NCBI RefSeq assembly: GCF_900107745.1
Contig: NZ_FNRO01000003.1
Span: 372,001-436,000 of the forward strand
Direction: 5' to 3'
Length of the DNA stretch: 64,000 nt
DNA from: Variovorax sp. YR216
Lineage (GTDB): Bacteria; Pseudomonadota; Gammaproteobacteria; Burkholderiales; Burkholderiaceae_C
Shown here: one piece after another, positions 1-6,745 of the stretch
How the letters are laid out: every line of letters starts with the position of its first letter
How positions within the stretch are numbered: the first letter of the stretch is position 1
Translations under genes and position numbers: made by a program
Notes under the pieces: model-generated
Told to the model about the DNA's origin: nothing
What the model saw: only the letters and a program-made list of their open reading frames with translations
The model's database searches: none

Positions 1-1
1 C

Positions 2-841
2 GTTCGCTATGGCAACCCGGGCAAGGAGAAGCCAGGCCTCATCGATGGCGAAGGCAAGCTGCGCGACCTGAGCGCGGTGGTCAAGGACATCGGACCCGAG
101 CAGCTCGGCGATGCCGCGCTTGCCAAGCTGCGCAAGGTGAAGGTCGACAAGCTCCCGCTCGTCAAGGGCAAGCCGCGCTACGGCAGCCCGGTCGCGAACG
201 TCGGCAAGTTCATTGCCATCGGTCTCAACTATGCGGACCACGCGGCGGAATCGGGCATGCCCATTCCGAAGGAGCCGGTGGTGTTCACCAAGGCCAACAG
301 CTGCATCCAGGGGCCGAACGACCCCGTGATGCTGCCGAAAGGCTCGGTCAAGGGCGACTGGGAGGTCGAGCTCGGCGTGGTGATCGGCACCCGCGCGCGC
401 TACGTCTCGCAGAAGGACGCGCTCAACCACGTGGCGGGCTACTGCATCATCAATGACGTGAGCGAGCGCGAGTGGCAGCTCGAGCACGGCCTCACCTGGG
501 ACAAGGGCAAGGGCTTCGACACCTTCGGCCCCATCGGCCCCTGGCTGGTCACGCGCGACGAGGTGCCCAACCCGCAGAAGCTCGCGATGTGGCTCGATGT
601 CAACGGCCAGCGCATGCAGACCGGCAACACCCGGACCATGATCTTCAACGTGGCAAAGCTCGTGAGCTACGTGAGCCAGCTCAACACGCTGGAGCCCGGC
701 GATGTCATCACCACCGGCACGCCGCCCGGCGTCGGCATGGGCATGAAGCCGCCGGTCTTCCTGAAGAAGGGCGACGTGATGACGCTCGGCATCGAAGGCC
801 TGGGCGAGCAGCGGCAGGAAGTGATTCCGTTCAAGCTCTGA
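2..841 (+). CDS. Fumarylacetoacetate hydrolase family protein (5' end outside window)
   Basis: The frame is open from base 2, beginning VRYGNPGKEKPG, which is normally found three or four residues after the start of this family, so almost the whole protein (279 residues) is present. The FAH fold is shown by the GLNYADHAAE segment, the acidic metal-ligand stretch DWEVELG, INDVSEREW and the glycine-rich TTGTPPGVG segment. The family hydrolyses or decarboxylates beta-diketo acids such as acylpyruvates or catechol meta-cleavage products; the substrate cannot be read from the sequence. A GC hairpin follows the stop. Confidence 0.9.
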   Translation, partial: VRYGNPGKEKPGLIDGEGKLRDLSAVVKDIGPEQLGDAALAKLRKVKVDKLPLVKGKPRYGSPVANVGKFIAIGLNYADHAAESGMPIPKEPVVFTKANSCIQGPNDPVMLPKGSVKGDWEVELGVVIGTRARYVSQKDALNHVAGYCIINDVSEREWQLEHGLTWDKGKGFDTFGPIGPWLVTRDEVPNPQKLAMWLDVNGQRMQTGNTRTMIFNVAKLVSYVSQLNTLEPGDVITTGTPPGVGMGMKPPVFLKKGDVMTLGIEGLGEQRQEVIPFKL

Positions 842-844
842 AAT

Positions 845-874
845 GTGGCCGTGGCCGAATCAGGCCGCGGCCAC
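845..874 (+). terminator. Stem-loop downstream of the FAH gene
   Basis: Arms at 845-856 and 863-874 pair over 12 bases with one G-T wobble around a 6-base loop, starting three bases after the stop codon. There is no T-tract, so it could be a weak or factor-assisted terminator, or a 3'-end stabilising hairpin. Confidence 0.45.
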
Positions 875-1264
875 GGAAGACTCTTGCTCTAGACAGTCGT
901 CAAGTTGCCCGATGCGAGCGGGTAACGCATCGTGTCGCTCTGCGTGCCGCGTCTTGTGCGCGCTTTCCTGGGTTGCAGGAAGCTGCGCAGCTTGGTGAAT
1001 CGCGATGCTTCCGCTTGCCCGCGAGTGCGTGATGAGCCCGCGTCTCCTTCGTGTGGCAGCGAATTTCGAGCGCGGCGTCGGTTTCACGACTCTGGAGGAT
1101 TCGGATCGCTCGGTGGTCCGACATCATCGTTCCAGATTCGCCCGCCGCGCTGCACGTCTGGGCAAGGGGGCCATCGGGTGCGTCGTTCCGCAGCGCAAAG
1201 GCGCTCCGCGACGTGTAGCCCAGGGAGCGAACGCGATCAACATCTCCTCGCTGCAGTGGAGCGC
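875..1264. other. Gene-free stretch between the FAH gene and the phosphoesterase operon
   Basis: Frames are open on both strands but none has a recognisable motif, a good ribosome site or a link to a neighbouring gene. It lies directly downstream of the truncated phosphoesterase and may be decayed remains of the same operon. I see nothing definite in it. Confidence 0.4.
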
Positions 1265-1520
1265 TTAGACGTTAGCGCCATGCGGCGACTGGCGCATGTT
1301 CGCGAGTCCACTGGACGGCGCACCGGCATAGAACTCATGATTGCCAGGCGCGAAGATCACTGGCTTGATCTCGCCGAAGTTCGCCGCCCGACGGATCCAG
1401 TGGATCGCTTTGGTCGCCGGTACCGCAATATCGCCAGCCAGGACGGCCACATCGAACTCGACATCGGGAACTGGAGGAACCGAACTCCAGATGCAGGTCC
1501 GAAAGGATCAGCAGTTGATG
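1265..1520 (-). pseudogene. Truncated third copy of the metallophosphoesterase
   Basis: Immediately after the stop of the phosphoesterase gene that ends at 1523, the minus strand reads LLILSDLHLEF in one frame and then, after a frameshift near 1480, DVAVLAGDI and APGNHEFY in another. These are the first three metal-binding blocks of the two intact paralogues upstream. The usual start Met is replaced (CAT CAA CTG CTG where the paralogues have ATG), and the frame ends in TAA at 1265-1267 about 25 residues after the GNHE motif, so the THHAPH and GHxH halves are missing. It is a decaying tandem duplicate, not a working gene. Confidence 0.75.
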
Positions 1521-1522
1521 GA

Positions 1523-2353
1523 TCAGATCTCCACTACCAAACCGGGGTCGAACTGCGCGTTCTCGAAGTCCCCATGCCAGTTCATGTAGCCGCGCGGATT
1601 GCTCACGACGCGGCAGTTGCCGACCCGATAGTCAAAGCTGTCGTGGGTGTGTCCATGAACCCAAAGTACGGGCACCTCGAAAAACCCGGGCAGCATCTCG
1701 TTGACGAATCCTCCGGAAGACCAATCCTTAGCGTAGCGGGGCGCGAGCGAGTTCCGATGCGGGGCGTGATGGGTCACGACCACCGTAGGGCCAGCAAAGG
1801 GCTCGGCAAGTTTTTTGCGCAACCAGGAACGCTGCCGCCTGTGGATCAGCAGCGTGTCCATGGGGGTGAGCCGCCGCGTGCCACGGGAGTTCGAGGTCTT
1901 GGGAGCCTCAACCCGAATGGAGGAATAGTCGGCGAGATAGCGCCCGCTCTCGGTCATGGCGCGGTGCCGATCTGACAGTTTGCGCACAGGCTGACCAGGA
2001 AATCCTTCACTGTCTATCCGAAGGCCAAAGTCGGTCCACAGGGTGCAACCGAGGAAGCGCACCCCATCGATCACGGCTTCGTCGCAATCAAGAAAGTGCA
2101 CCTGGTGCTCCTGGGCCTGGCAACGCATCTCGGCCAGTTCCTGTTCCATCACCGATTCGTAGTACTCGTGGTTGCCGGCAACCTGAACGATCGGCGAGCT
2201 TCCAACGCGCGCGGGATCGCGCAGCCAGCGCGCCACGAAGCGGCCGGGCGCGACGATGTCGCCCGCCAGAACGGCGACGTCGTAGTCAATGTCCTTGCGC
2301 GACTCGAAAGTTTCGAATTCGGCATGGAGGTCAGAGAGGATCAGCAACTTCAT
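1523..2353 (-). CDS. Calcineurin-like metallophosphoesterase (copy 1)
   Basis: A 276-residue cytoplasmic protein with the full calcineurin-type two-metal site: D8-x-H10 in LSDLHAEF, GD at 31-32, GNHE near 60, THHAPH, and HGHTH near the C-terminus. It is clearly paralogous to the protein encoded at 2737-3615, by eye well over half identical in the C-terminal half, including SNPRGY near the end. The start is ATG at 2353, three bases past the stop of the preceding small gene, so translation is probably coupled. Such enzymes cleave phosphomonoesters, phosphodiesters or nucleotides; the substrate is unknown. It is the fifth gene of the AAA-phosphoesterase operon. Confidence 0.9.
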   Translation of the reverse strand: MKLLILSDLHAEFETFESRKDIDYDVAVLAGDIVAPGRFVARWLRDPARVGSSPIVQVAGNHEYYESVMEQELAEMRCQAQEHQVHFLDCDEAVIDGVRFLGCTLWTDFGLRIDSEGFPGQPVRKLSDRHRAMTESGRYLADYSSIRVEAPKTSNSRGTRRLTPMDTLLIHRRQRSWLRKKLAEPFAGPTVVVTHHAPHRNSLAPRYAKDWSSGGFVNEMLPGFFEVPVLWVHGHTHDSFDYRVGNCRVVSNPRGYMNWHGDFENAQFDPGLVVEI

Positions 2354-2356
2354 ATC

Positions 2357-2740
2357 TCAGAAATCGCTGTCGGAGTCATTGCGATCGCTAGACCAATTCA
2401 GGGGCTGGCGAAACTTCTCGAGCACGTCCGGCGGCAATCGGAGCCAAGCCTCCAAAGGCAGGTTCTGCTCGAACAGGCTCAAGAGCTCGCCGGGTTGGGG
2501 AAAGTTCGCCAATGCCGATCTGGCGAGTTGCTGAAGATGCTCCGGCAGGCGTGTCCCGAAAAGCGCATGGTGGTCGTAGGGTCTGAAGCCGATTGCGGCA
2601 AGCAACTCGCCCGCTTCGAGCAACGCGCGATACCGATCCTCGGGTGTTGTCCTTCGCGGGTATTGAAGCGCCAAGGCGCGGATCTTCTGGCGATCCTCGT
2701 CAGTGAGTAGCGTCGGTGGGTCTTGTGGGATTGCGGTCAT
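2357..2740 (-). CDS. Small protein of unknown family between the two phosphoesterases
   Basis: A 127-residue acidic protein that begins MTAIPQDPPTLLTDEDRQ and ends in an Asp/Ser-rich tail. Its ATG (2740-2738) overlaps the TGA of the upstream phosphoesterase as ATGA, and the next gene starts three bases after its stop, so it is translated as part of the operon. There is no signal peptide or membrane segment. It looks mostly helical, with DRYRALLEAGELLAAIG and LPEHLQQLARSALANF segments. I do not recognise the family. Its position between two paralogous phosphoesterases suggests a partner or regulator, which is inference. Confidence 0.75.
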   Translation of the reverse strand: MTAIPQDPPTLLTDEDRQKIRALALQYPRRTTPEDRYRALLEAGELLAAIGFRPYDHHALFGTRLPEHLQQLARSALANFPQPGELLSLFEQNLPLEAWLRLPPDVLEKFRQPLNWSSDRNDSDSDF

Positions 2741-3615
2741 TTCACGGATCCTCCCATTGCATTCGTGAATCCATCCTTGCGATCGCCCGGTAGCTCGACG
2801 ACCAAACCCGGATCGAAGGCCGTGTTCTCCATGGCACCATCCCATCGCACGTAGCCGCGCGGGTTCGTGACAACCCTGCAGGAGCCGACGCGGTAGTCGA
2901 AGTTCTGATGAATGTGCCCATGAACCCAGAGGGTGGGCACCTCGAACAGGTCCGCCGGGAGTTCGCTCACGCGGGATCGGAATACCCAGTCTCTCGCGTG
3001 CCGATCCGCGAGCGAGCCGCGGTGTGGCGCATGGTGCGTGACGACGACGGTTGGCCCGGCGAACTTTTCCGCGAGCGCCTTCCGCAGCCACTCACGCTGT
3101 GTGAGGTGGATCTGCCGGGTGTCGGCCGCATGGAGTCGGCGTCCTTGCCTGCTGCGCCAAGTCTCGGGTTCGGCCGAGTCGTCGGGTGTGCGAATCAGCG
3201 TGTAGTCGTTGAGCGAGTTCGATGCGAGGCGCAAGGTTCGCTCGAGATCCATCGCGGCACGACCCTCGACTGTCCCGATGGCAAGCTCGAAGTCCGTCCA
3301 GAGCGTTGCGCCAAGGAAGCGCACGCCATTGATCACGACTTGGTCGCCGTCGAGAAGGTGCACGCCGTTCGCGGAGGCCGCCGCGCGCATTTCTGTCAGT
3401 CCCTGGTCCATTCGGGTGTCGTAGAGCTCATGGTTGCCGGGAACGTAGACCACAGGCTTGCCGCCAAAGCGCGTGCGCTCCCCCGCCCAGCGCACGGCCT
3501 TAGCCCCGGGCGAATGGATGTCCCCAGCCAGGATCGCGACATCAAAGTCCAAGCCCTTCGGCAGCTCGAACGGCGCGAACTCCAAATGCAGGTCGGAGAG
3601 GATCAGCAGTCTCAT
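2737..3615 (-). CDS. Calcineurin-like metallophosphoesterase (copy 2)
   Basis: A 292-residue protein that begins MRLLILSDLHLEF. All five metal-site blocks are present: D8/H10, GD 31-32, GNHE near 60, THHAPH and HGHIH. The ATG at 3615 overlaps the TGA of the upstream gene as ATGA, and its own TGA overlaps the ATG of the 127-residue protein in the same way, so the start is well supported. It is paralogous to the copy at 1523-2353 but has a longer loop around 140-170 (DDSAEPETWRSRQGRR). It is likely a soluble phosphatase or phosphodiesterase acting with the AAA+ ATPase of the same operon; the substrate is unknown. Confidence 0.9.
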   Translation of the reverse strand: MRLLILSDLHLEFAPFELPKGLDFDVAILAGDIHSPGAKAVRWAGERTRFGGKPVVYVPGNHELYDTRMDQGLTEMRAAASANGVHLLDGDQVVINGVRFLGATLWTDFELAIGTVEGRAAMDLERTLRLASNSLNDYTLIRTPDDSAEPETWRSRQGRRLHAADTRQIHLTQREWLRKALAEKFAGPTVVVTHHAPHRGSLADRHARDWVFRSRVSELPADLFEVPTLWVHGHIHQNFDYRVGSCRVVTNPRGYVRWDGAMENTAFDPGLVVELPGDRKDGFTNAMGGSVK

Positions 3616-4138
3616 CGTGCTGGCTCTCTCAACCGTGCCGCGGCCCAGACGGCCCCCTCCAAGCCGAAAGGATCTTCGGCAAACATTGCAACACGATGCT
3701 CGGCGCAGAGTGACGCCCATGGTCCCTGGTCGTTGTTGATCTCCGATGCCGCGCCGCAGACGATGCACACGGACCTCAGCTCCACTTCAGTTTGGAGGAT
3801 CAGTTCGTGAATGGTCACGGCCACCGGGTCGAAGTTCACTCTAGAGGCACACTCCTCGCGGCGCACTTCGGCTGTCCTGTGGATATTGATGGCGGACTTC
3901 GCCGGGTTTCCATCCAATACGCAAGGCTGGGCGAACCAAACTTCTCTCTGATCCTGGTCCAGTGGAAGCCTCGTTTGTCTGCGCCCAGGACAGCATCGAT
4001 TTGTTCGCATGCCGTCGCAAAGCGCGGGGTCCAGCCTCGAAAGAACACATAGGCCCTTCGCCGATCCTCGCCCCCAAGCGGGAACGTGTAGGGGAACCGC
4101 GCCTGCAAAGGACCTGCCGGCGTTTCGACTGTGTCCAT
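3612..4138 (-). pseudogene. Frameshifted gene for a protein with a Cys/His zinc-binding-like motif
   Basis: The minus strand starts MDTVETPAGPLQARF at 4138, one base after the ATPase stop, and runs to AYWMET near 3915. The reading then has to slip by -1 to continue as KSAINIHRT and on to the stop at 3612-3614. That stop overlaps the next start as ATGA, which shows that the second frame is the native one. The C-terminal part has CIVCG and LCAEHR, a Cys-x2-Cys / Cys-x2-His pattern typical of small zinc-binding folds. Losing one base, or one copy of a repeated four-base unit at the ATGG near 3915, would explain the break. No slippery heptamer lies in the right phase, so it is a mutation or a sequencing error. 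Family not recognised. Confidence 0.7.
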
Positions 4139-4139
4139 C

Positions 4140-5516
4140 TCAACTCCTGACCACAAAGACCGAGATCTCGTCGCCGTCACCGCCGCAGCCCTTCGGCTTT
4201 GGAGAGGTCGCCGCACCCGCTACCGCCGGCACGTCGAAGTCAGAGTCCTCGAAGTGACGTCGCCCCTCGTAGGCGGCAGCACCCAAGGCCCGCTCGCAGG
4301 CCATGCGGATTTGTCGCGGCGTCAGCCACGCGAGTCGGCAGATCTGCAGATCCGTTGGGCGCGCGAATTCGACGCGCACGCTTTCAACCGGCACCAGGTG
4401 CTCGAGGGTCGCCTGAAAGATGCTGTGCGCCAAGGCTAGGCGCCCATCGATATCCGGCTCCTCGATGAAGAATTCGAGGAAGCGAGACCGCACCGGCGCG
4501 CTGATGCGCCGCGCATCGTTGGCGGTCGCCACGTAGATCACATGGCTCGCGTCGAACTCGAAGTCGACACTCATGTCCTTCACCTTCGAGGCCGTGACGG
4601 GCTCGAGCAGGGTGAGCAGCGCATCAACCGGGCGGTAGTTGTTGCCGCCCTGCTCGCCTTTGTCGATCTCATCGAGCAACACGACCGGATTGGCCTTCGT
4701 GCCGAGAACGATCAGTTCCCACAGGGCCCCGACGGCCGTGTTTCCCCAATGCCGCTCCGAGCCGCGCAGGCCGGAGTTCGACTGCGGGTTGTCGAAGGCC
4801 TGGCGATGAATCGTCGTCTGCAGCGTCTGGGCCAGCCGGTGGGTGAAATGGGTCTTGCCGACCCCCGGGGCACCGAGCAAGAGCAAGGGCGGAAGGACTG
4901 GTGGTCGCCCCGTCAGGTCAGCGAGCGCGAACGCACGCCTGACCGCGTCCACGACCGGCGCGAAGTTTGGCATGTCCAGGGCCAGTTGCTCGAGATGCTC
5001 GCGCCAAGCGATGGGCCTTGCGACCGCGCGCCACGGACCATCGGCCATGGCCTTGGCGAAATGCCTCAGGTCGCGCGCCACGACGTCCTTGTCACCGCTC
5101 GCCGGAGCGTTCTTCAGCGAATGGAAGCGCTCGCGCGCCGCTTCCCATTCGAACACCGCGACGGTTCCGGGTGGAGCGGGCGGCAACTCCTCGGGCACCG
5201 TCAGTGCTTGAGCGGCTTGGAACGGTGTCAGCGTTGAGCGGGCTGGTGTAGCGGGCGGCTTGGCGGCGTTCTCCGCCTTGATCCGTTCTTCCTCAGCCAG
5301 GCGCCTCGCCTTGTACGCAGCGTCGGCCGCGGTTCGTGCACGAATCGCTTCCTCGCAGGCCAGTCGTTCTCTCTCGAGGGCTTCGAGTTCCAGTTGCTCG
5401 ACCAGCGTCGCTGGCACGAACAGATGAACGTCCCTTGGGAGATCTTCCGGACCGATCGCGTTTCGGTGGACGCCGTAACCTGGCGGGATCCTGTTGGGCT
5501 TCTTCTTGCTGACCAT
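4140..5516 (-). CDS. Lon-type AAA+ ATPase without protease domain
   Basis: A 458-residue protein. Residues about 35-90 are charged and likely coiled coil. An AAA+ module follows: Walker A GAPGVGKT at 215-222, Walker B VVLLDEID at 278-285, sensor 1 ATAN at 330-333, arginine fingers in PVRSR near 343-345 and sensor 2 in TPRQIR near 399-404. The spacing and the LRGSERHWGNTAVGALWE block resemble the ATPase core of Lon, but no Ser-Lys peptidase domain follows, only an acidic and glycine-rich tail. It is preceded by an AGGAG ribosome site and heads the operon. The likely role is remodelling of a protein or complex; its partnership with the phosphoesterases downstream is inferred. Confidence 0.88.
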   Translation of the reverse strand: MVSKKKPNRIPPGYGVHRNAIGPEDLPRDVHLFVPATLVEQLELEALERERLACEEAIRARTAADAAYKARRLAEEERIKAENAAKPPATPARSTLTPFQAAQALTVPEELPPAPPGTVAVFEWEAARERFHSLKNAPASGDKDVVARDLRHFAKAMADGPWRAVARPIAWREHLEQLALDMPNFAPVVDAVRRAFALADLTGRPPVLPPLLLLGAPGVGKTHFTHRLAQTLQTTIHRQAFDNPQSNSGLRGSERHWGNTAVGALWELIVLGTKANPVVLLDEIDKGEQGGNNYRPVDALLTLLEPVTASKVKDMSVDFEFDASHVIYVATANDARRISAPVRSRFLEFFIEEPDIDGRLALAHSIFQATLEHLVPVESVRVEFARPTDLQICRLAWLTPRQIRMACERALGAAAYEGRRHFEDSDFDVPAVAGAATSPKPKGCGGDGDEISVFVVRS

Positions 5517-5708
5517 TCTGGGCTCCTGATGGAGCCGGATGAATCAGCTCCTTAAGACTGGGAAATGAAGTGAGGCATCGCTGGGTTCAACATCTGCATC
5601 GAATTGGGCTTCGAGGTGCGCGAGCCAATCGCTATGCGCGCGCCCACCCGCACGCCGGTCAGGCGCTCGATGGTGGTAGGGCAGTTCAGCATGGCGAGAT
5701 CAAAAATG

Positions 5709-5736
5709 TCTTAGGAGTGCGAGCAATCTTAGGAGT
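5709..5736. repeat. Pair of 10-base direct repeats upstream of the AAA operon
   Basis: TCTTAGGAGT occurs exactly twice, at 5709-5718 and 5727-5736, with starts 18 bases apart, about 195 bases upstream of the ATPase start. It could be a tandem operator for the operon; a regulator is not known. Confidence 0.4.
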
Positions 5737-5961
5737 TAGGCGAGGCGGAGCACAAGCGGCGTTGTCGCAAATCGCCCACAGCGCGCGGCCCGATTCAGAA
5801 GTGCTGGCTACAGCAAATCTGCGGAGCAACCTGCTGAAACGAAGAGAGCCAGCCGCTATTGCTGGCCCTCACAGATCGACGGCGGAAGTTCAGCGGCCCA
5901 GAAAGGCTGACACAATTAAAGGTCTTTCCGCTTTCTGACGGGGGAAAAGTCCTGCAAAATA

Positions 5962-5973
5962 GAACGATCGTTC
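5962..5973. promoter_or_regulatory. Palindromic operator candidate for the TetR regulator
   Basis: GAACGATCGTTC is a perfect 12-base palindrome whose last base lies 22 bases before the tetR start, where it would cover the promoter. TetR-family regulators usually bind such symmetric sites near their own gene. Autoregulation and control of the following beta-oxidation operon are inferred. Confidence 0.6.
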
Positions 5974-5994
5974 GTTTTATTTCTTAACTGCTCG

Positions 5995-6678
5995 ATGTCC
6001 CCACGCCCCGCCCCCGCCAAGACGGCCCGCGCGCCCCAGAAAGGGCAGCAGACCAAGGCCGTCATAATTGACGCGGCCCTGAATCTTGCCGCGCAGATCG
6101 GTCTCGAAGGGCTGTCGATCGGCGCGATCGCGGAGGTCACGCAGATGAGCAAGTCGGGCGTCTTCGCCCACTTCGGCTCGCGCGAGGAACTGCAGATCTC
6201 CGTGGTGCGCGAATATCACGCGCGCTTCGAGCAGGAAGTGTTCTATCCAGCACTCGATGCGCCGCGCGGGCTGCCCCGGCTGCGCGCCCTGTTCGCCAAC
6301 TGGATGAAGCGCACCTCGGCCGAGATCGATTCCGGCTGCATCTACATCAGCGGTGCGGTCGAGTTCGACGACCGGCCCGGTCCGGTGCGCGATGCGCTGG
6401 CCGATTCCGTGAACACCTGGCTGGCCGCGATGTACCGCGCGGTCGTACAGGCCAAGGCCGAAGGCCATCTTCGCGAGGATGCCGACGAGAAGCAGATCGC
6501 CTTCGAGATCCACGCGCTCATCCTCGCCTTGCACTACGAGGCGCGCTTCCTGCGCTCGCCCGAATCATTGGCCCGGGCCAACGCCGGCTTCGACAACATC
6601 CTCGCGCGCTCCGCATCGGCGGACGCGCCCGGCGTCGTTGCCGAGCCGGCAGACCGTCGTCTGAAGACCGTTCGCTGA
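5995..6678 (+). CDS. TetR/AcrR family transcriptional regulator
   Basis: A 227-residue repressor-type protein with an N-terminal TetR helix-turn-helix at about 20-65 (IGLEGLSIGAIAEVTQMSK, then SGVFAHFGSREEL), followed by a helical ligand-binding domain. It heads a run of fatty acyl-CoA catabolic genes, so the ligand is probably an acyl-CoA or fatty acid and the target is this operon; that is inference from context. No clear ribosome site precedes the ATG, so the message may be leaderless or nearly so. A perfect palindrome lies just upstream. Confidence 0.92.
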   Translation: MSPRPAPAKTARAPQKGQQTKAVIIDAALNLAAQIGLEGLSIGAIAEVTQMSKSGVFAHFGSREELQISVVREYHARFEQEVFYPALDAPRGLPRLRALFANWMKRTSAEIDSGCIYISGAVEFDDRPGPVRDALADSVNTWLAAMYRAVVQAKAEGHLREDADEKQIAFEIHALILALHYEARFLRSPESLARANAGFDNILARSASADAPGVVAEPADRRLKTVR

Positions 6679-6745
6679 ACGCGGCGGTCTGACCCGCTTT
6701 TCCCTCTTTTTCCAACTTTTCACTTTCACTTCCGGAGATCTCCAC

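Larger units (their letters stand above)
5517..5994. other. Divergent control region between the AAA-phosphoesterase operon and tetR
   Basis: A 478-base stretch without an established gene. It must carry the minus-strand promoter of the ATPase operon and the plus-strand promoter of tetR. It contains two direct repeats (5709-5718 and 5727-5736), a palindrome next to tetR (5962-5973), and a possible 46-codon minus-strand frame at 5552-5692 (starting MLNCPTTIERL) that ends 36 bases before the ATPase gene. That frame has no recognised motif and may be a leader peptide or chance. Confidence 0.5.

Noticed and set aside
875..1264. Possible extra gene downstream of the truncated phosphoesterase
   Set aside because: Several frames are open on both strands, but none has a ribosome site, motif or similarity to operon members.
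3900..3930. Programmed -1 frameshift in the second gene of the AAA operon
   Set aside because: No X-XXY-YYZ heptamer lies in the phase of the first frame and no stem or pseudoknot is evident, so mutation or sequencing error is likelier.
5735..5741. GTTAGGC resembling an integron attC core site
   Set aside because: No complementary partner site with a pairing stem was found upstream within a normal attC length, and no integron integrase is present.
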